Source: Thermothelomyces thermophilus ATCC 42464
Lineage: Eukaryota; Ascomycota; Sordariomycetes; Sordariales; Chaetomiaceae
Direction of reading: 5' to 3'
DNA: 64,000 nucleotides
NCBI RefSeq assembly: GCF_000226095.1
Contig: NC_016473.1
Location: forward strand, 2,046,001 to 2,110,000
The position numbers and the translations under genes are program-made. Under the pieces are notes generated by a model that was given only the letters and a program-made list of their open reading frames with translations, ran no database searches and had not been told where the DNA came from. Of the stretch, positions 44,473 to 55,194 are shown piece by piece (position 1 is the first letter of the stretch; each line of letters begins with the position of its first letter).

Positions 44473-45849
44473 GGCAGAGCAGGGTTGGTAATCCATGATC
44501 TATTATGAAAGAGACCTGTCGTAAGCGTCGGCCTAGGACATCTCGAAGTCCTAGCCACTCACTTCCCCTCAGTTTCAATCAATCTGCTAGTAGATTTTCC
44601 GAGACGACACCATAACCGGGAGTATGCAATATAGATTGGAGAGGCAATCCTGCCGACGAGCACCTCTCGTACGGTTTCAATCTCCAAGCTGTTGTCGCGC
44701 AACGTCATTCATCAGCTATTAGTGATTGACTCAGACCTCGACCTCAAGAGCAACTTCCCGTCATCCACACTCATGTTCGCCCCGAGTGGTATCAGCAGAT
44801 CTAGTCGAACAGAGTAATTAAACCTATTCTTTCATCCATTGGCCGTGGAAGCTGACCATGAACAACAACAAGCCGAAGGAGCCTGGAGCAGCAGAATAAT
44901 AAAAAGTTTGTTGGATAACGGACTAAGAAGAGCGGAATAGAAGCGAAGCAGCAGCCCGCGAGAAAGTATGGGCGAGTCCTTGAAGGGTCGGCAAGTTTCG
45001 GCGGGCTAATTAGCTCAAGGTGTCTTTGGACCCTTAACGTTTTCAACCTTCCATGCACAAATTCCTCTCCTCCATTCTTCCTCCACAAACAGAAAGAATT
45101 GATAAGAAGAGGAGAAAAGAGAAGAGAGAAGAGAGAGAGAAGGGGAGAGATAAAAAAAAAACAAGGCCCAACAGTCCGGAGAAGCGAGAAAAACCCGCTT
45201 CAGATACTACGGCATTAACCTGCGCGCTCTTGTCCTTCCATTTGCAGGCATGCACGCAACCAACGAACTCATCAAACCCGCAGGTGTGGTGCGTTCGCTG
45301 CAGGCACGCCCGGCCTTGCTGGCGACCGGGCGCGTGGGCGGTCGCCAATCAGACTTGCCGGCCGGAGCACGTTGCGGCCGGGCTCGGGGCGCCGTCTTGG
45401 CATCGAAGCTTGAAGAGAGCCAACATGGGCTCGCGCTGGTCCAAGACTCCGCGCCTAATGGTGCACCAACGGAACCTCGGCTTCTCAGCTTACACGTAGT
45501 ATCTGGGCATGAGGAGCTGCCCCAGCAGTCGGCGCCACGTGCTCCAGATGCTCACCGTGATTCCCGTGCGGCCTCATCATCAGTGAAGATGCTGGTTTCC
45601 AATTGAGGAAGGACGCGATCCCGGCGCGTCCTCCACTCGTGGGCGCGCCAACGGCCCCTTCCCCGTGGCTCTGGTTAAGACATGGGGGTAGCGGAGGTCG
45701 GGTACGGAGTACACTGCAGCAATTCATATAATAACCCAGGCGGGGTTCGTCGATCCGAGCTGCCCCCCCTTCCCCCCCAGGAGCCCTCGCGAGGTGCATC
45801 ATTCTTGATCGTCGGTCGGTCGCGCTTCCACCTCGCTCGCTCCGCCAAG
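44473..45849. other. Gap before alkaline phosphatase gene
   Basis: No gene supported. Purine-rich stretch at 45090-45200, a GTACGGAGTAC word (45702-45712) and the probable leader of the phosphatase. A 118-codon frame at 45250-45606 was judged unconvincing. Confidence 0.55.
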
Positions 45850-48217
45850 ATGCTGCTCAAAGCCAATGCCGCGGCGCTGTGTCTGGCAGCTTCGCTGTCT
45901 GCCGTCACGGCCCAAACCTTCCAGCGGCTGGGTACCTGCCCGGATCTCGGCTGCGTGCTACCTCCGGACCAGCAGGACTTCCTCCCCGGCCAGGAATTCG
46001 ACATCCGCTTCGAGGTCCACGCGCCCAAGAACGGGTCCGAGGCCTTCAACAATGGCGTGCCGGACGAGAAGTTCACGGCCACCATTGCCAAGGACGGCCA
46101 CCGGCCCAAGAGCATCGCCGACTTCTTCGACCGCAGCGAGCCCAAGCTGGAGAAGTGGACCTTTTCCTGGTACGAGGACCTGTTCGCCAAGGACGCCAAC
46201 ACGCCCTCGGTCGTCAACGTCGCCTCCAAAGTGTACCGTCGCGTGGCACTGTACGAGCCCGGCGAGTACACCGTCACGCTCAAGTACTACAATGGCAAGA
46301 CCACCACGGCCAAGTGGACCGTTCGGGCCCTGGCCACCGAGAAAAAGGCCAAGAACGTCATCTTTTTTATCGGTAAGTCTCCGTGCGGTGCCCGACGGGA
46401 ACCATCGGGTCGGGGAGAGACTGACGAGCACGACAGGTGATGGCATGACCACCAACATGATCACGGCCGCCCGCCTGCTCGGGCACAAGACGGTCAACGG
46501 CCGGTACCAGTCGCTGCTTGCTGTCGATGAGTTCCCCGTCCTCGGTCACCAGATGGTGGGTTTCTCCGGAACAATGCTGCCTTTTTTTTTAAAAAAAAAA
46601 ATCTTGGAAGTCGCGCTAACAGTCTCGTGTGTGACAGTCGCACTCGATCGACACTTTCATTACTGACAGCGCCAACTCGGCCTCTGCGCTGTACTCTGGC
46701 CACAAGAGCTCGGTGAACGCGATGGGGTAAGCGAAGAGAGGAGATGAGGGTGGCGCATAGCCCGTACCGACAAAACTGACTCGGGCATCTGCAAGTGTCT
46801 ATGCCGACTCGTCCCCTGATACCGAGGACGACCCGAAGGTTGAGACGATCGTCGAGCTGTTGCACCGCATCTGGGTAGGCAGTGCTAACCCTCCCTTCCC
46901 CTGCCTCGACTTGTTCTCCTTGCTGATGACGAATGACTTGGCGCAACACGATGAAAACAGGGTTCCGCATGGGGCGCCGTGTCGACCGCCTTTATTGCCG
47001 ATGCGACCCCGATTGCCTTGACGGGCCACACCCGCCGGCGGTCCAACTACGGTATCCTGATCGACCAGGCGCTCCATGGCGTCAGCAACTACTCGTGGAC
47101 CAAGACGGATGGCCCCGACGCCTACTTTGGCGGCGGCGCCGAGCAGTTCATCCCGGGGCCCGGCTCGTTCAAGGGCAAGGATTACTATGCCGAGTTCGCC
47201 AAGAAGGGCTACTCGGTCAGCTGGAACAAGACGGCGCTGTTGGCGGCGCCCAACAACAAGAAAGCGCTGGGCATCTTCTGCAAGAGCAACTTCCCCGTCT
47301 GGCTGGACCGCAACATCTTCCCCGATAACCTTGACTCGCTCGACAACAACCCGTCCGGCGCCGCTGGGCCGGCCAAGGACTTGCCCGGGCTCAAGGACAT
47401 GACGCTTAAGGCCATCGACATCCTGCACGAGCGGGGCGGTAAGAATGGCTTCTTCCTCATGTCGGAAGCCGCGTCGATCGACAAGCAGATGCACGCGCTC
47501 GACTACGAGCGCGCGCTGGGCGACCTGCTCGAGCTGGACGACACGGTCCGGGCCACCATCGCTAAGCTGAAGGAGCTCCGCATTCTCGATGACACCCTGA
47601 TCGTCGTCTCGGCCGACCACGGTCACGGCTTTGGTAAGCCCAACCAGCCCGATCTCTCTTTGGGACCTTGACCATGCTAAACGAGCGTTGCAGACGTCTT
47701 CGGGAGCTCTGACACCAAGTACGCGGATGCCCAGAAGGACGACCGGGCCAAGCGCAACGCCGTGGGCGTGTACGAGAACTCGGGCCTGTCGCAGTACACG
47801 CAGCCCAAGGAGGGCGTCAGCTACGGGACGGGGCCCAACTTCCCGCTCAACTGGGACCCGCGCTACGTCATCGCGGCCGGCATGGGGGCCAACCCGGACC
47901 ACCGCGAGCGCTTCGGCGTCGGCCGGGAGCCGCGCACGCCCGCCTCGGTCGGCGCCGGCGGCGAGGTCTACGTCAACCCGGCCGACCGCCCGGACGGCTT
48001 CGTCGTCAACGGCACCCTGCCGACCGACCAGACCCAGGGCGTGCACTCGCTCACCGACGTGCCCGTTTATGCCATGGGCCCTTGCCAGGAGACCTTTGGC
48101 GGGACCTACAACAACATTGACGTCTTCTTCAAGATGGCGAGCTGCTTGGGGCTGGGCCAGCCGCGCAACAGGACGCGCGCGGACGCCGGGCACGGGGGCA
48201 CGAAGCCCAAGTCGTAA
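45850..48217 (+). CDS. Secreted alkaline phosphatase
   Basis: Six exons (45850-46372, 46437-46555, 46638-46726, 46796-46874, 46961-47633, 47694-48217) give 668 aa. A signal peptide (MLLKANAAALCLAASLSAVTA) is followed by an N-terminal beta domain that bacterial PhoA lacks. Catalytic core: FFIGDGMTTNM (metal Asp about 176), the nucleophile motif ITDSANSASALYSGHKS (Ser about 225), SADHGHGFDVFG (metal D/H near 489-492) and HSLTDVPVYAMGP close to the end. It is a zinc phosphomonoesterase, probably extracellular or cell-wall bound, for phosphate scavenging; regulation by phosphate starvation is inferred only. All five introns are GT-AG and phase-consistent. Intron 2 carries a T9A11 tract. An ATG further upstream (45682) would spoil the signal peptide. 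Confidence 0.93.
46582..46601. repeat. T9-A11 homopolymer junction in phosphatase intron
   Basis: Nine T followed by eleven A inside intron 46556-46637, 36 nt upstream of the acceptor, like the tract in the neighbouring CutC intron. Confidence 0.95.
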
Positions 48218-48915
48218 AAAGTGTAATTTCTTCTTCTTTCCTTTCGTTTTCCCTTTTTTTTATCTTCGGTGAGAGAGAGGACGGATTTTGGTAGAAGAAA
48301 GTTTGTGACAAACAAGAGGCGTAATAATTAACAAATCAATATTGTGAGCGGATCAAACTGGCCGGCGCTAAATAGAGCATAAGAAGACTGAATCGCAAAA
48401 AAAAAGGAAAGATGAAAAGAGGGAACAGGATGTGTGAGGGAGCTAGGCTTTCCCCTTGGAGACAGATCTATGGAAGGTGCTCCGTAGAGTAGAGATGATG
48501 ATGTTAATAAGCGTCATATTCGGAAGGAGCAATTTGACACCGCGAGTGCCTGTGGGTGCCTGTGGCAGATCCCTTGTCGCTTGCCAAGCCAGCAGTGCTC
48601 CCCACTCAGCACCTGGGCACTTGCAATGGAAGCACCTGAACTCGCGCCCCGCCTTCACTTTCAGCGCGTCCCCACGTTCCATTCCGCTCATGGGCTCCCC
48701 TTGGCAACCGCGTCTTCAAAATTCCATATCCATTTTGTTGACTTTCGACAGAAGCCATTCCAACGATCACATCCACCAACCAGTCTCAAGCCTGCCACAA
48801 CCACTCGTCCATCGACCCAATTCGGCGTTTGTCTCGGCGATTCAGTTCAGCGGGCGACAGAACCGGACCAAAAACGCAAAGACAAAAAAAATCACGCCGA
48901 TGCGACGCAGCGGCC
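48218..48915. other. Gap between alkaline phosphatase and APC6
   Basis: Purine/pyrimidine tracts in the phosphatase 3' region (48225-48430), then ordinary promoter sequence. No gene seen. Confidence 0.6.
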
Positions 48916-51107
48916 ATGATCTCGTCGCAACCCAACATGGAGAGGTTTCTCCGTGACTGGCGCCAGGATGCGCTCAACAAAGCCCAGTACGAGTCAGCCA
49001 TCTTCATCGGCGACAAGCTCCTGGCCATGACAAGTACGCCCGCGTCACCCACCAAAAAAAAAACCTTCGGTCTGACTTTGCCTGACTGCCCCGACTGGTC
49101 CGCTGACCCCTCCTTCCTCCCCCTCTTTTCTTCTTCTCTCTCACAGAGGACGAGAACGACGCCTTTTGGCTTGCCCAAGTCCACTTCGCCGCCGGCAACT
49201 ACACGCGCGCGCACGACCTTCTGAACAAACACGGCCTCATCGGGACCAACCCGTCCTGCCGCTACCTCGCCGCCCACTGCCTGATCCGGCAGAACAACTT
49301 CGCCGACGCCCTGGCCCTGCTGGGCGAGCACACGCCGACCCACCTCTTCACCTCCAACGCAAAGCGCAAGACGCACCGGACCGCGGGCCGCGGCACGAGA
49401 GCCGGGTCCAAAAACCTCGACCGGCAGCCGGACGAGCTCAGCGAGGAGGAGTGGTCGGTCAGGCGGTACGAAGCCGGCATGTGTTACCTCCGCGGGCTCT
49501 GCTACGCCAAGGAGAACGCCTTCGACCGGGCCAAGGAGGCTTACAAGGACGCCCTGCGCATCGACGTGCAGTGCCACGAGGCCTTCACGCAGCTGGTGCG
49601 CAACTCGCTCATGTCGGCGGACGAGGAGGCCGAGTTCATGCAGTCGCTCGATTTTGGCGCGGTGCGGGCCCCCCGGGGCGGCGACGACCCGGAGCTGCGG
49701 AGCGAGCCCGGCGACTACGTCCACATGCTGTACCAGACCCAGCTCTCCAAGTACGGCAACCCGCGCGCCTTCAACGTCGCCGTCGAGTCGCTCTCGACCC
49801 ACTACGGCCTCGAGGACAACGCGGACCTGCTCCTCGCGCGCGCCGACCTGCTCTACACGCAATGCCGCTTCAAGGACGCCCTCGCCATCACGGCCGCCGT
49901 GCTCCGCGAGGACAAGACCAACTTCCCCGCCTACCCGGTCCACCTCGCCTGCCTGTACGAGCTCAAGCGGACCAACGAGCTCTTCCTGGTCGCGCACGAG
50001 CTGGCCGACCACCACCCGGAGCACGCGTGCACCTGGCTGGCCGTGGGCACCTACTACCTCGCGACGGGCAAGATCGCCGACGCCCGCCGCTACTTTAGCA
50101 AGTCGTCCATGATGGACGCCACCTTCGGCCCCGCCTGGATCGGCTTCGCCCACACCTTCGCGGCCGAGGGCGAGCACGACCAGGCCGTGACGGCCTACTC
50201 GACCGCCGCCCGCCTCTTCACCGGCACCCACCTGCCCCAGGTCTTCCTCGGCATGCAGAACCACGCCATGAACAACCTGACGGCGGCCGAGGAGTACCTC
50301 AAGTCGGCCTACCAGCTGTGCCGCGCCGACCCGCTGCTGCTCAACGAGATGGGCGTCGTGCTCTACCACCAGGACCGCCTCCGCGACGCCGCAAAGTTCT
50401 TCCGCCAGGCGTTGCTCGTCGCCGACGAGACGGGCGCCGACCCCCACGCCTGGCTCGGCGCCCGCACCAACCTGGCCCACGCCTACCGCCGCCTGCGCCT
50501 GCTCGACGAGGCCCTCGACGAGTTCGACGCCGTCCTCCGCGACGGCGGCAAGAACGCTCCCGTCCTCTGCGCCAAGGCCCTCATCCTCCTCGACAAGGGC
50601 CTCCCCGACGAGGCCGCCCGCGTCCTGCACGAGGCCCTCGCCGTCAACCCGCAGGACCCCGTCGCCACCGAGCTGCTCAACAAGGCCCTCGAGGAGTCGG
50701 CCGCCGCCGGCGACCTGGCCGTCCTGATGGGCGGCCTGCGCACCGGCGAGGCAGGAGCCGAGGGAGAGCCGGATGATGACGACGACGAAGGAGGACGAGG
50801 AGGAGGCGGCCTCGGCGGGGGCGGGGCGGACGACGACGAGGAGCTGGCGCGCTTCGAGCTCGAGCTGGAGGAAAAGAAGGCCGCGGCCATGCGGAGGCTC
50901 GAGAGGCGGGGCAGGTGGAGCTCCACGGCCGGGCTGGGCGGCGGCGGCGGCGGCCGGGGAAAGGGCAAGGCGGTCATGAGGGGGAACGCCCGCGGCGGCA
51001 GGGCGGCCGGAGCTGCGGAGTATGAGGTCGTCGACGACGACGACGATGACGACGACGACGACAAAGGGGGAGAAGATGTTATGATGGACATGAGCGACGA
51101 CTACTGA
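48916..51107 (+). CDS. CDC16: Anaphase-promoting complex subunit 6 (Cdc16/Cut9)
   Basis: Two exons (48916-49033, 49147-51107) give 692 aa. The N-terminus MERFLRDWRQDALNKAQYESAIFIGDKLLAMT is the APC6 signature; the 113-bp intron (donor GTACGC, A10 run inside, acceptor TCTCACAG) falls before KDENDAFWLAQVHFAAGNYTRA. A long array of TPR repeats follows, for example HACTWLAVGTYYLATGKIAD, GFAHTFAAEGEHDQAVTAY and LLNEMGVVLYHQDRLRDAA. Cdc16 homodimers form part of the TPR lobe of the APC/C ubiquitin ligase that drives anaphase. The last 150 residues are unlike yeast Cdc16: acidic, Gly-rich, with KGKAVMRGNARGGRAAG and a run of ten Asp before the end. It faces the acetoacetyl-CoA synthetase gene tail to tail. 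Confidence 0.95.
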
Positions 51108-51529
51108 GTCCGCGTTTCCGAGCTGGAAGGAATCGTTTTGTGGGCGGCGCGGTTCCCATTGCAATAATTATTTTGTTTAAGCAAAAAGGATAGCACGTCC
51201 TTTTTTTGTGTTATTATCACAGGATGGAAGGACACGGATGGACATTGCCGTTGGCATGGATATATTGACATGGCATGCATAGCGATGGCGCAGGAGTATT
51301 TACGGGAAAAGTTTAAGAGAAGAGAACAACAACACCAACAGCAACAGCAGTTGATCGGTATGGATAGACTGGTTTGTTTGGTGACCGCCATGGTACGCTT
51401 GATTATCGGGGCGGGCGGACAAGACGGCCGAACCAAGCAAATCCTGATATCTTGTACTAAGGTGAGAAGATATCCTAAACGTCCTCGTCGGCGGCGGCGA
51501 GTTTTCTTTCTTCTGATGTTATCTATTAT
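51108..51529. other. Convergent gap APC6 / acetoacetyl-CoA synthetase
   Basis: 3' regions of both genes. Contains a CAACAACACCAACAGCAACAGCAG-type tract (51326-51350). No gene seen. Confidence 0.6.
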
Positions 51530-53863
51530 CTAGAGCTTCTCCTTGGGTCCAACGAGCTCCTCCACTTTGGCAAACTGGTAGTAATAGTCGAGACTCTTCG
51601 GGTTGGCCAGCGTGCCGCTGGGCTTGATGATGCGCCCGGACACGATCTGCTTGACGGGGAGCTCGACCTTTTTGAGGTTGACGGTCGTCTAGTGAGACAG
51701 TCAGTATTATCCAATGCCCTCTCCACCCCGCAGCAACAACAACCAACAACAGAAACAAGAAAGGGAGGGGAGGGGGACGTACCGGGATCTCTGGCGTGGG
51801 AAAGATGTACTTGGGCACGTGGCGCTTGCTCAGGTCGGCCGCGATGGCCTGGCGGATCTCGTTGGCCAGGGCGCGGTCGAATTTGGCGCCGGGCTTCATG
51901 AGCAGGAATAGCATGACGGACTCGTCGCTGTCCTGGGGCCTTCGCTGCCCGACGCAGAGCGAGTCCTGCACGCGGTCGGAGAAGCGCCGCTCAATGACGG
52001 AGTAGATCTCGGCCGAGCCGAAGCGCACGCCCGACGGGTTCAGCACGCCGTCGGCGCGGCCCAGGAACGTGATGTTGCCCGTGACGGGGTGCATCACGCA
52101 GAAGTCGCCGTGAGCCCAGACGTGCGGGAATCGGGCAAAGTAGGAGGAGTGGTACTTGGTCCCCGGCGCGGCCGGGCCGCCGCCGCCGGGAACTTGCTTG
52201 TCACCCCAGAGGAAGCAGGGGACGTTGGGGAAGGGAGCAACGGCGACCAGCTCGCCGGGGGTGCCGGGGGGCACCTCCTTGCCCTCGGCGCCGTCCGGCA
52301 GCAGCGAGTCATAGATGGCGACATGCACGCCGAGCGAGGGGCCCTGGGTGCCGCCCACATAGACGGGCTCGAGCGGGTTCATGATGCCGAAGCAGCCGGC
52401 GATGTCGGTGCCGCCCGAGATGTTGGCCAGGTGCACGTGGGGCGGGAAGCCGACGTCGTAGAACCACCGGAAGAGCTCGTCCGAGAGGACCATGCCGGTG
52501 CTGGTGACGGTCCGGAGGCTCGAGAGGTCGGCCAACTCGCGCGGGCGGAGGCCCGACTTGGCCACCTCCAACATCCAGCGCGGACTGATGCCCAGCTTGG
52601 TGGCCTTCTGCTCGGCGGCGATGCGGATCAGGATGGTGGCATCCGGCTGGAAGGGCGAGCCGTCGTACAAGATGGTGCGTCCGCCGTAGATGATGACGTT
52701 GCAGCTGGCCAGGTACATGATCCATCCCGTCGTTGTATACTGCAGCGTGACGCTGTCTGGGCCCAGGCCCTCGTGCAGGACGCCCTCCTTGTACGTGTTG
52801 ATCAGGATGCCGCCGACCGAGTGGACGATGGCCTTGGGAATGCCCGTAGTGCCGGACGAGTAGCAGATGAGGAAGGGCTCGTGGAAGGGGATGCGGACGA
52901 ACTCGGGCAGCGGGGCGTTCCTGTTAGCGGCAGCCAGGAAGGACGCCCACGTCCGGGCCTTGGGGACGCGCGAGATGTCCCGGGCCTGCTCGAACCTCCG
53001 GATAGACACGACGCCCTCGAAATTGGAGCACTCGCTCAAGCCTTTAACCACCTCGGCCATCTTGTCCCTCAGGTCGACCACTTTGCCGTTGTACAGCGCC
53101 GCATCGTCCATGAACAGCAGCTAACCACCTCCCGAGAGGCTCGTGTTAGCACACCGAAACACACACACGTCAACCAGAAAAGGAATGGAAAAGTGAAGGG
53201 AACGATCACGGCGGGAGACGAGAAAACACTCACCTTTGGGTTAACCTGCACCGTCCGCTGCAGGATGCCCTTGACGCCCATGTCGGTGGAGCTGCTGCTG
53301 AAGACGGCGCCGAGCCAGGCGGTGGCGAGGAAGACGACGAGCGTCTCGACGCTGTTGGCGCCGACGATGACGACGCGGTCGCCGCGGCCGACGCCGTGGG
53401 CGCGCATGGCGCGGGCCATTTCGCCGGCGCGGCGGCGGAGCTCGCCGTACGTGACGCTGCGCACCTCGGAGCCGCCCTCGCGCACCTCGGTGATGGCGAC
53501 CTTGTCGTCCTCCTTGTGCCTCAGGCTTCGCCGCGCCGCCTGGTCGCCGCCGCCGTCGTCAGGAGGCGCCGGGGAAGCAGAAGAGAAGAGGGCATTCTCG
53601 GCAAAGTTGAGGCGGACGCCCTCGAACCAGCGCGGGACAGCGTCGATGGGTGCCGACTCGTCGACCACGACTGAGTTGGAGCCCTCATATATGAGGTTGG
53701 CGGAACGGAAGACGTGCGACCAGAAGGAGGTGCGGTGGGCCAGTGAGTAGGCGTAGAGCTCACGAAATGTCTGGGGAGGAGGGGGGCGGGGGCATGGAGG
53801 AAGGATGATGGGTTAGCTTAGTTCCCAAATACGTGATCCGGCGAGGCAAGACGATATGCACGC

Positions 53864-53894
<31 letters not shown>

Positions 53895-54155
53895 CATGAC
53901 AGGGCACAAATCATACCTTGAGCTGGCGATTCTCCTTGCTGTTGATCTCCTGCATGAAACGGTACATGGGCGTGGACTTCGGGTCGGGGTGCTCCCTGCG
54001 GACGTGGGTCAGTCCGGTTTGTAAGTCATCTCTGGCCGACTTATCTTCTTCTCTGACGAAACCAAGGGAAGCCAATTGACATGAAAAGATGCGTGATGGA
54101 GGACACACCATAGCTTCCGCGGCACTGATGCCGCTTCCTGTTCAACGCTCGCCAT
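51530..54155 (-). CDS. Acetoacetyl-CoA synthetase
   Basis: Five exons (54155-54109, 53995-53917, 53770-53234, 53120-51783, 51688-51530) give 719 aa. N-terminus MASVEQEAASVPRKLWEHPDPKSTPMYRF; the Trp codon is split by intron 1. The acyl-adenylate motif is YSSGTTGIPKAIVHS (about 308), followed by TGWIMYLASCNV, SGGTDIAGCFG, HGDFCVMHPVTGNITFLGRADG and the C-terminal Lys region LPVKQIVSGRIIKPSGTLANPKSLDYY. The ANL-family enzyme activates acetoacetate to its CoA ester in the cytosol; related enzymes serve leucine catabolism and lipid synthesis. VKQIVSG plus the length separates it from acetyl-CoA synthetase. Intron 2 carries a (TA)n microsatellite. All splice joins are GT-AG and in phase. Confidence 0.95.
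53870..53893. repeat. (TA)n microsatellite in an intron
   Basis: About twelve TA units inside the 53771-53916 intron of the acetoacetyl-CoA synthetase gene. Confidence 0.95.
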
Positions 54156-55194
54156 GTCCGCGTCGGATTGGATCTTTCCAGGTCCCGATCCGAAATAGAG
54201 CTAGGGAAGCGTCTAATTACAACACTGCTCCGCCCCGGTTCAGACCGCTTTGGAATTTGCAAGTCGCCGTTGCCGAATCTTGACTAGGTGCGCAGTGCTA
54301 TCGGATTGGACTGGATTGAATCGAGTAAAAGAGAAGAGAAGCGAATTGCTGCAATTGCCGGCCAAAGGGGGAGAGACAATTTGGAAAGAGCACAAGGGTG
54401 CGATTGCTAACTTGGCCGAGCCGAGGCAGGCACGTAAACTCACCGGTAATTAGTTTCGGAGTTTCCTGCACTCACCACTAACAAGCTAACAGAAACAGGG
54501 GAGCACAATGTATGTATGTATGTATATACTTCGAAGGCCGACCGAATGCGGGGTTGCAATGGTCGGGAAACCGGTACCCGACAAGTGCTGTAGCCCCGGT
54601 TCGGTCCGCCGATCGGTCTCGGGCCGTTCGAACTGCTTGTGGTTTAATTACCTTTTACCCTGCAGACCTACCCTATATCCAAAGTGTGTACGGACTAATC
54701 CGTGCATACATAACCTACCTGTATGTATGTAACATAAGGTATGGTAGCTAGCTTATCGAATCAGCGAAACGGAGTATGGCACCTACGTCGGCAATCTAAT
54801 GCACAGACTAAAGATTCTCATTACATGAGATGGATTGACAAGAGTATAAAAAGCAATGACTTGCAAACACCGCTCGATCCCGGATCCGTTGGTGTGTAAC
54901 ACATCAACACATAAGTCCCCCCACCCGCTTTTTCCGCTCCCTAATCCAGCCTTCCCGGCCGTTGCCCAATGAAAATCAATACAATACAGCATACGGAGTA
55001 CATGATACAGAATACCGCCAACGCCACGCCATAATATGGCTCACCACCACCCGCTCCAGCACCCGTGCAAGACACCCTCTTGCAGCTGTCCCCGATGCCA
55101 CCTCCAATCTCATAATCCCACTTCATCCAACCACTGACCTCTTGATTACCACACACACACACACTCCGTCCGTCTCCGCCCGCCGCGAGCTCAC
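54156..55194. other. Promoter-side gap between acetoacetyl-CoA synthetase and TRA1
   Basis: Upstream region of the synthetase and 3' side of TRA1. Contains a TATG microsatellite (about 54509-54525), an inverted repeat ACGGACTAATCCGT that is also CGG-N6-CCG (about 54687-54700), ACGGAGTAT (54769-54777) and TACGGAGTACAT (54992-55003). No gene seen. Confidence 0.6.

Noticed and set aside
45250-45606. 118-codon frame before the alkaline phosphatase
   Set aside because: No family resemblance, no clear promoter or stop context; best treated as intergenic.
48786-51164. 792-codon open frame on the strand opposite APC6
   Set aside because: It mirrors the strongly GC-biased codons of Cdc16, has Val/Gly/Glu-rich nonsense composition and no domain. 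The sense frame carries clear TPR and APC6 signatures.
52089-53750. 553-codon frame opposite acetoacetyl-CoA synthetase
   Set aside because: Runs straight across a well-supported intron of the sense gene and has antisense composition.
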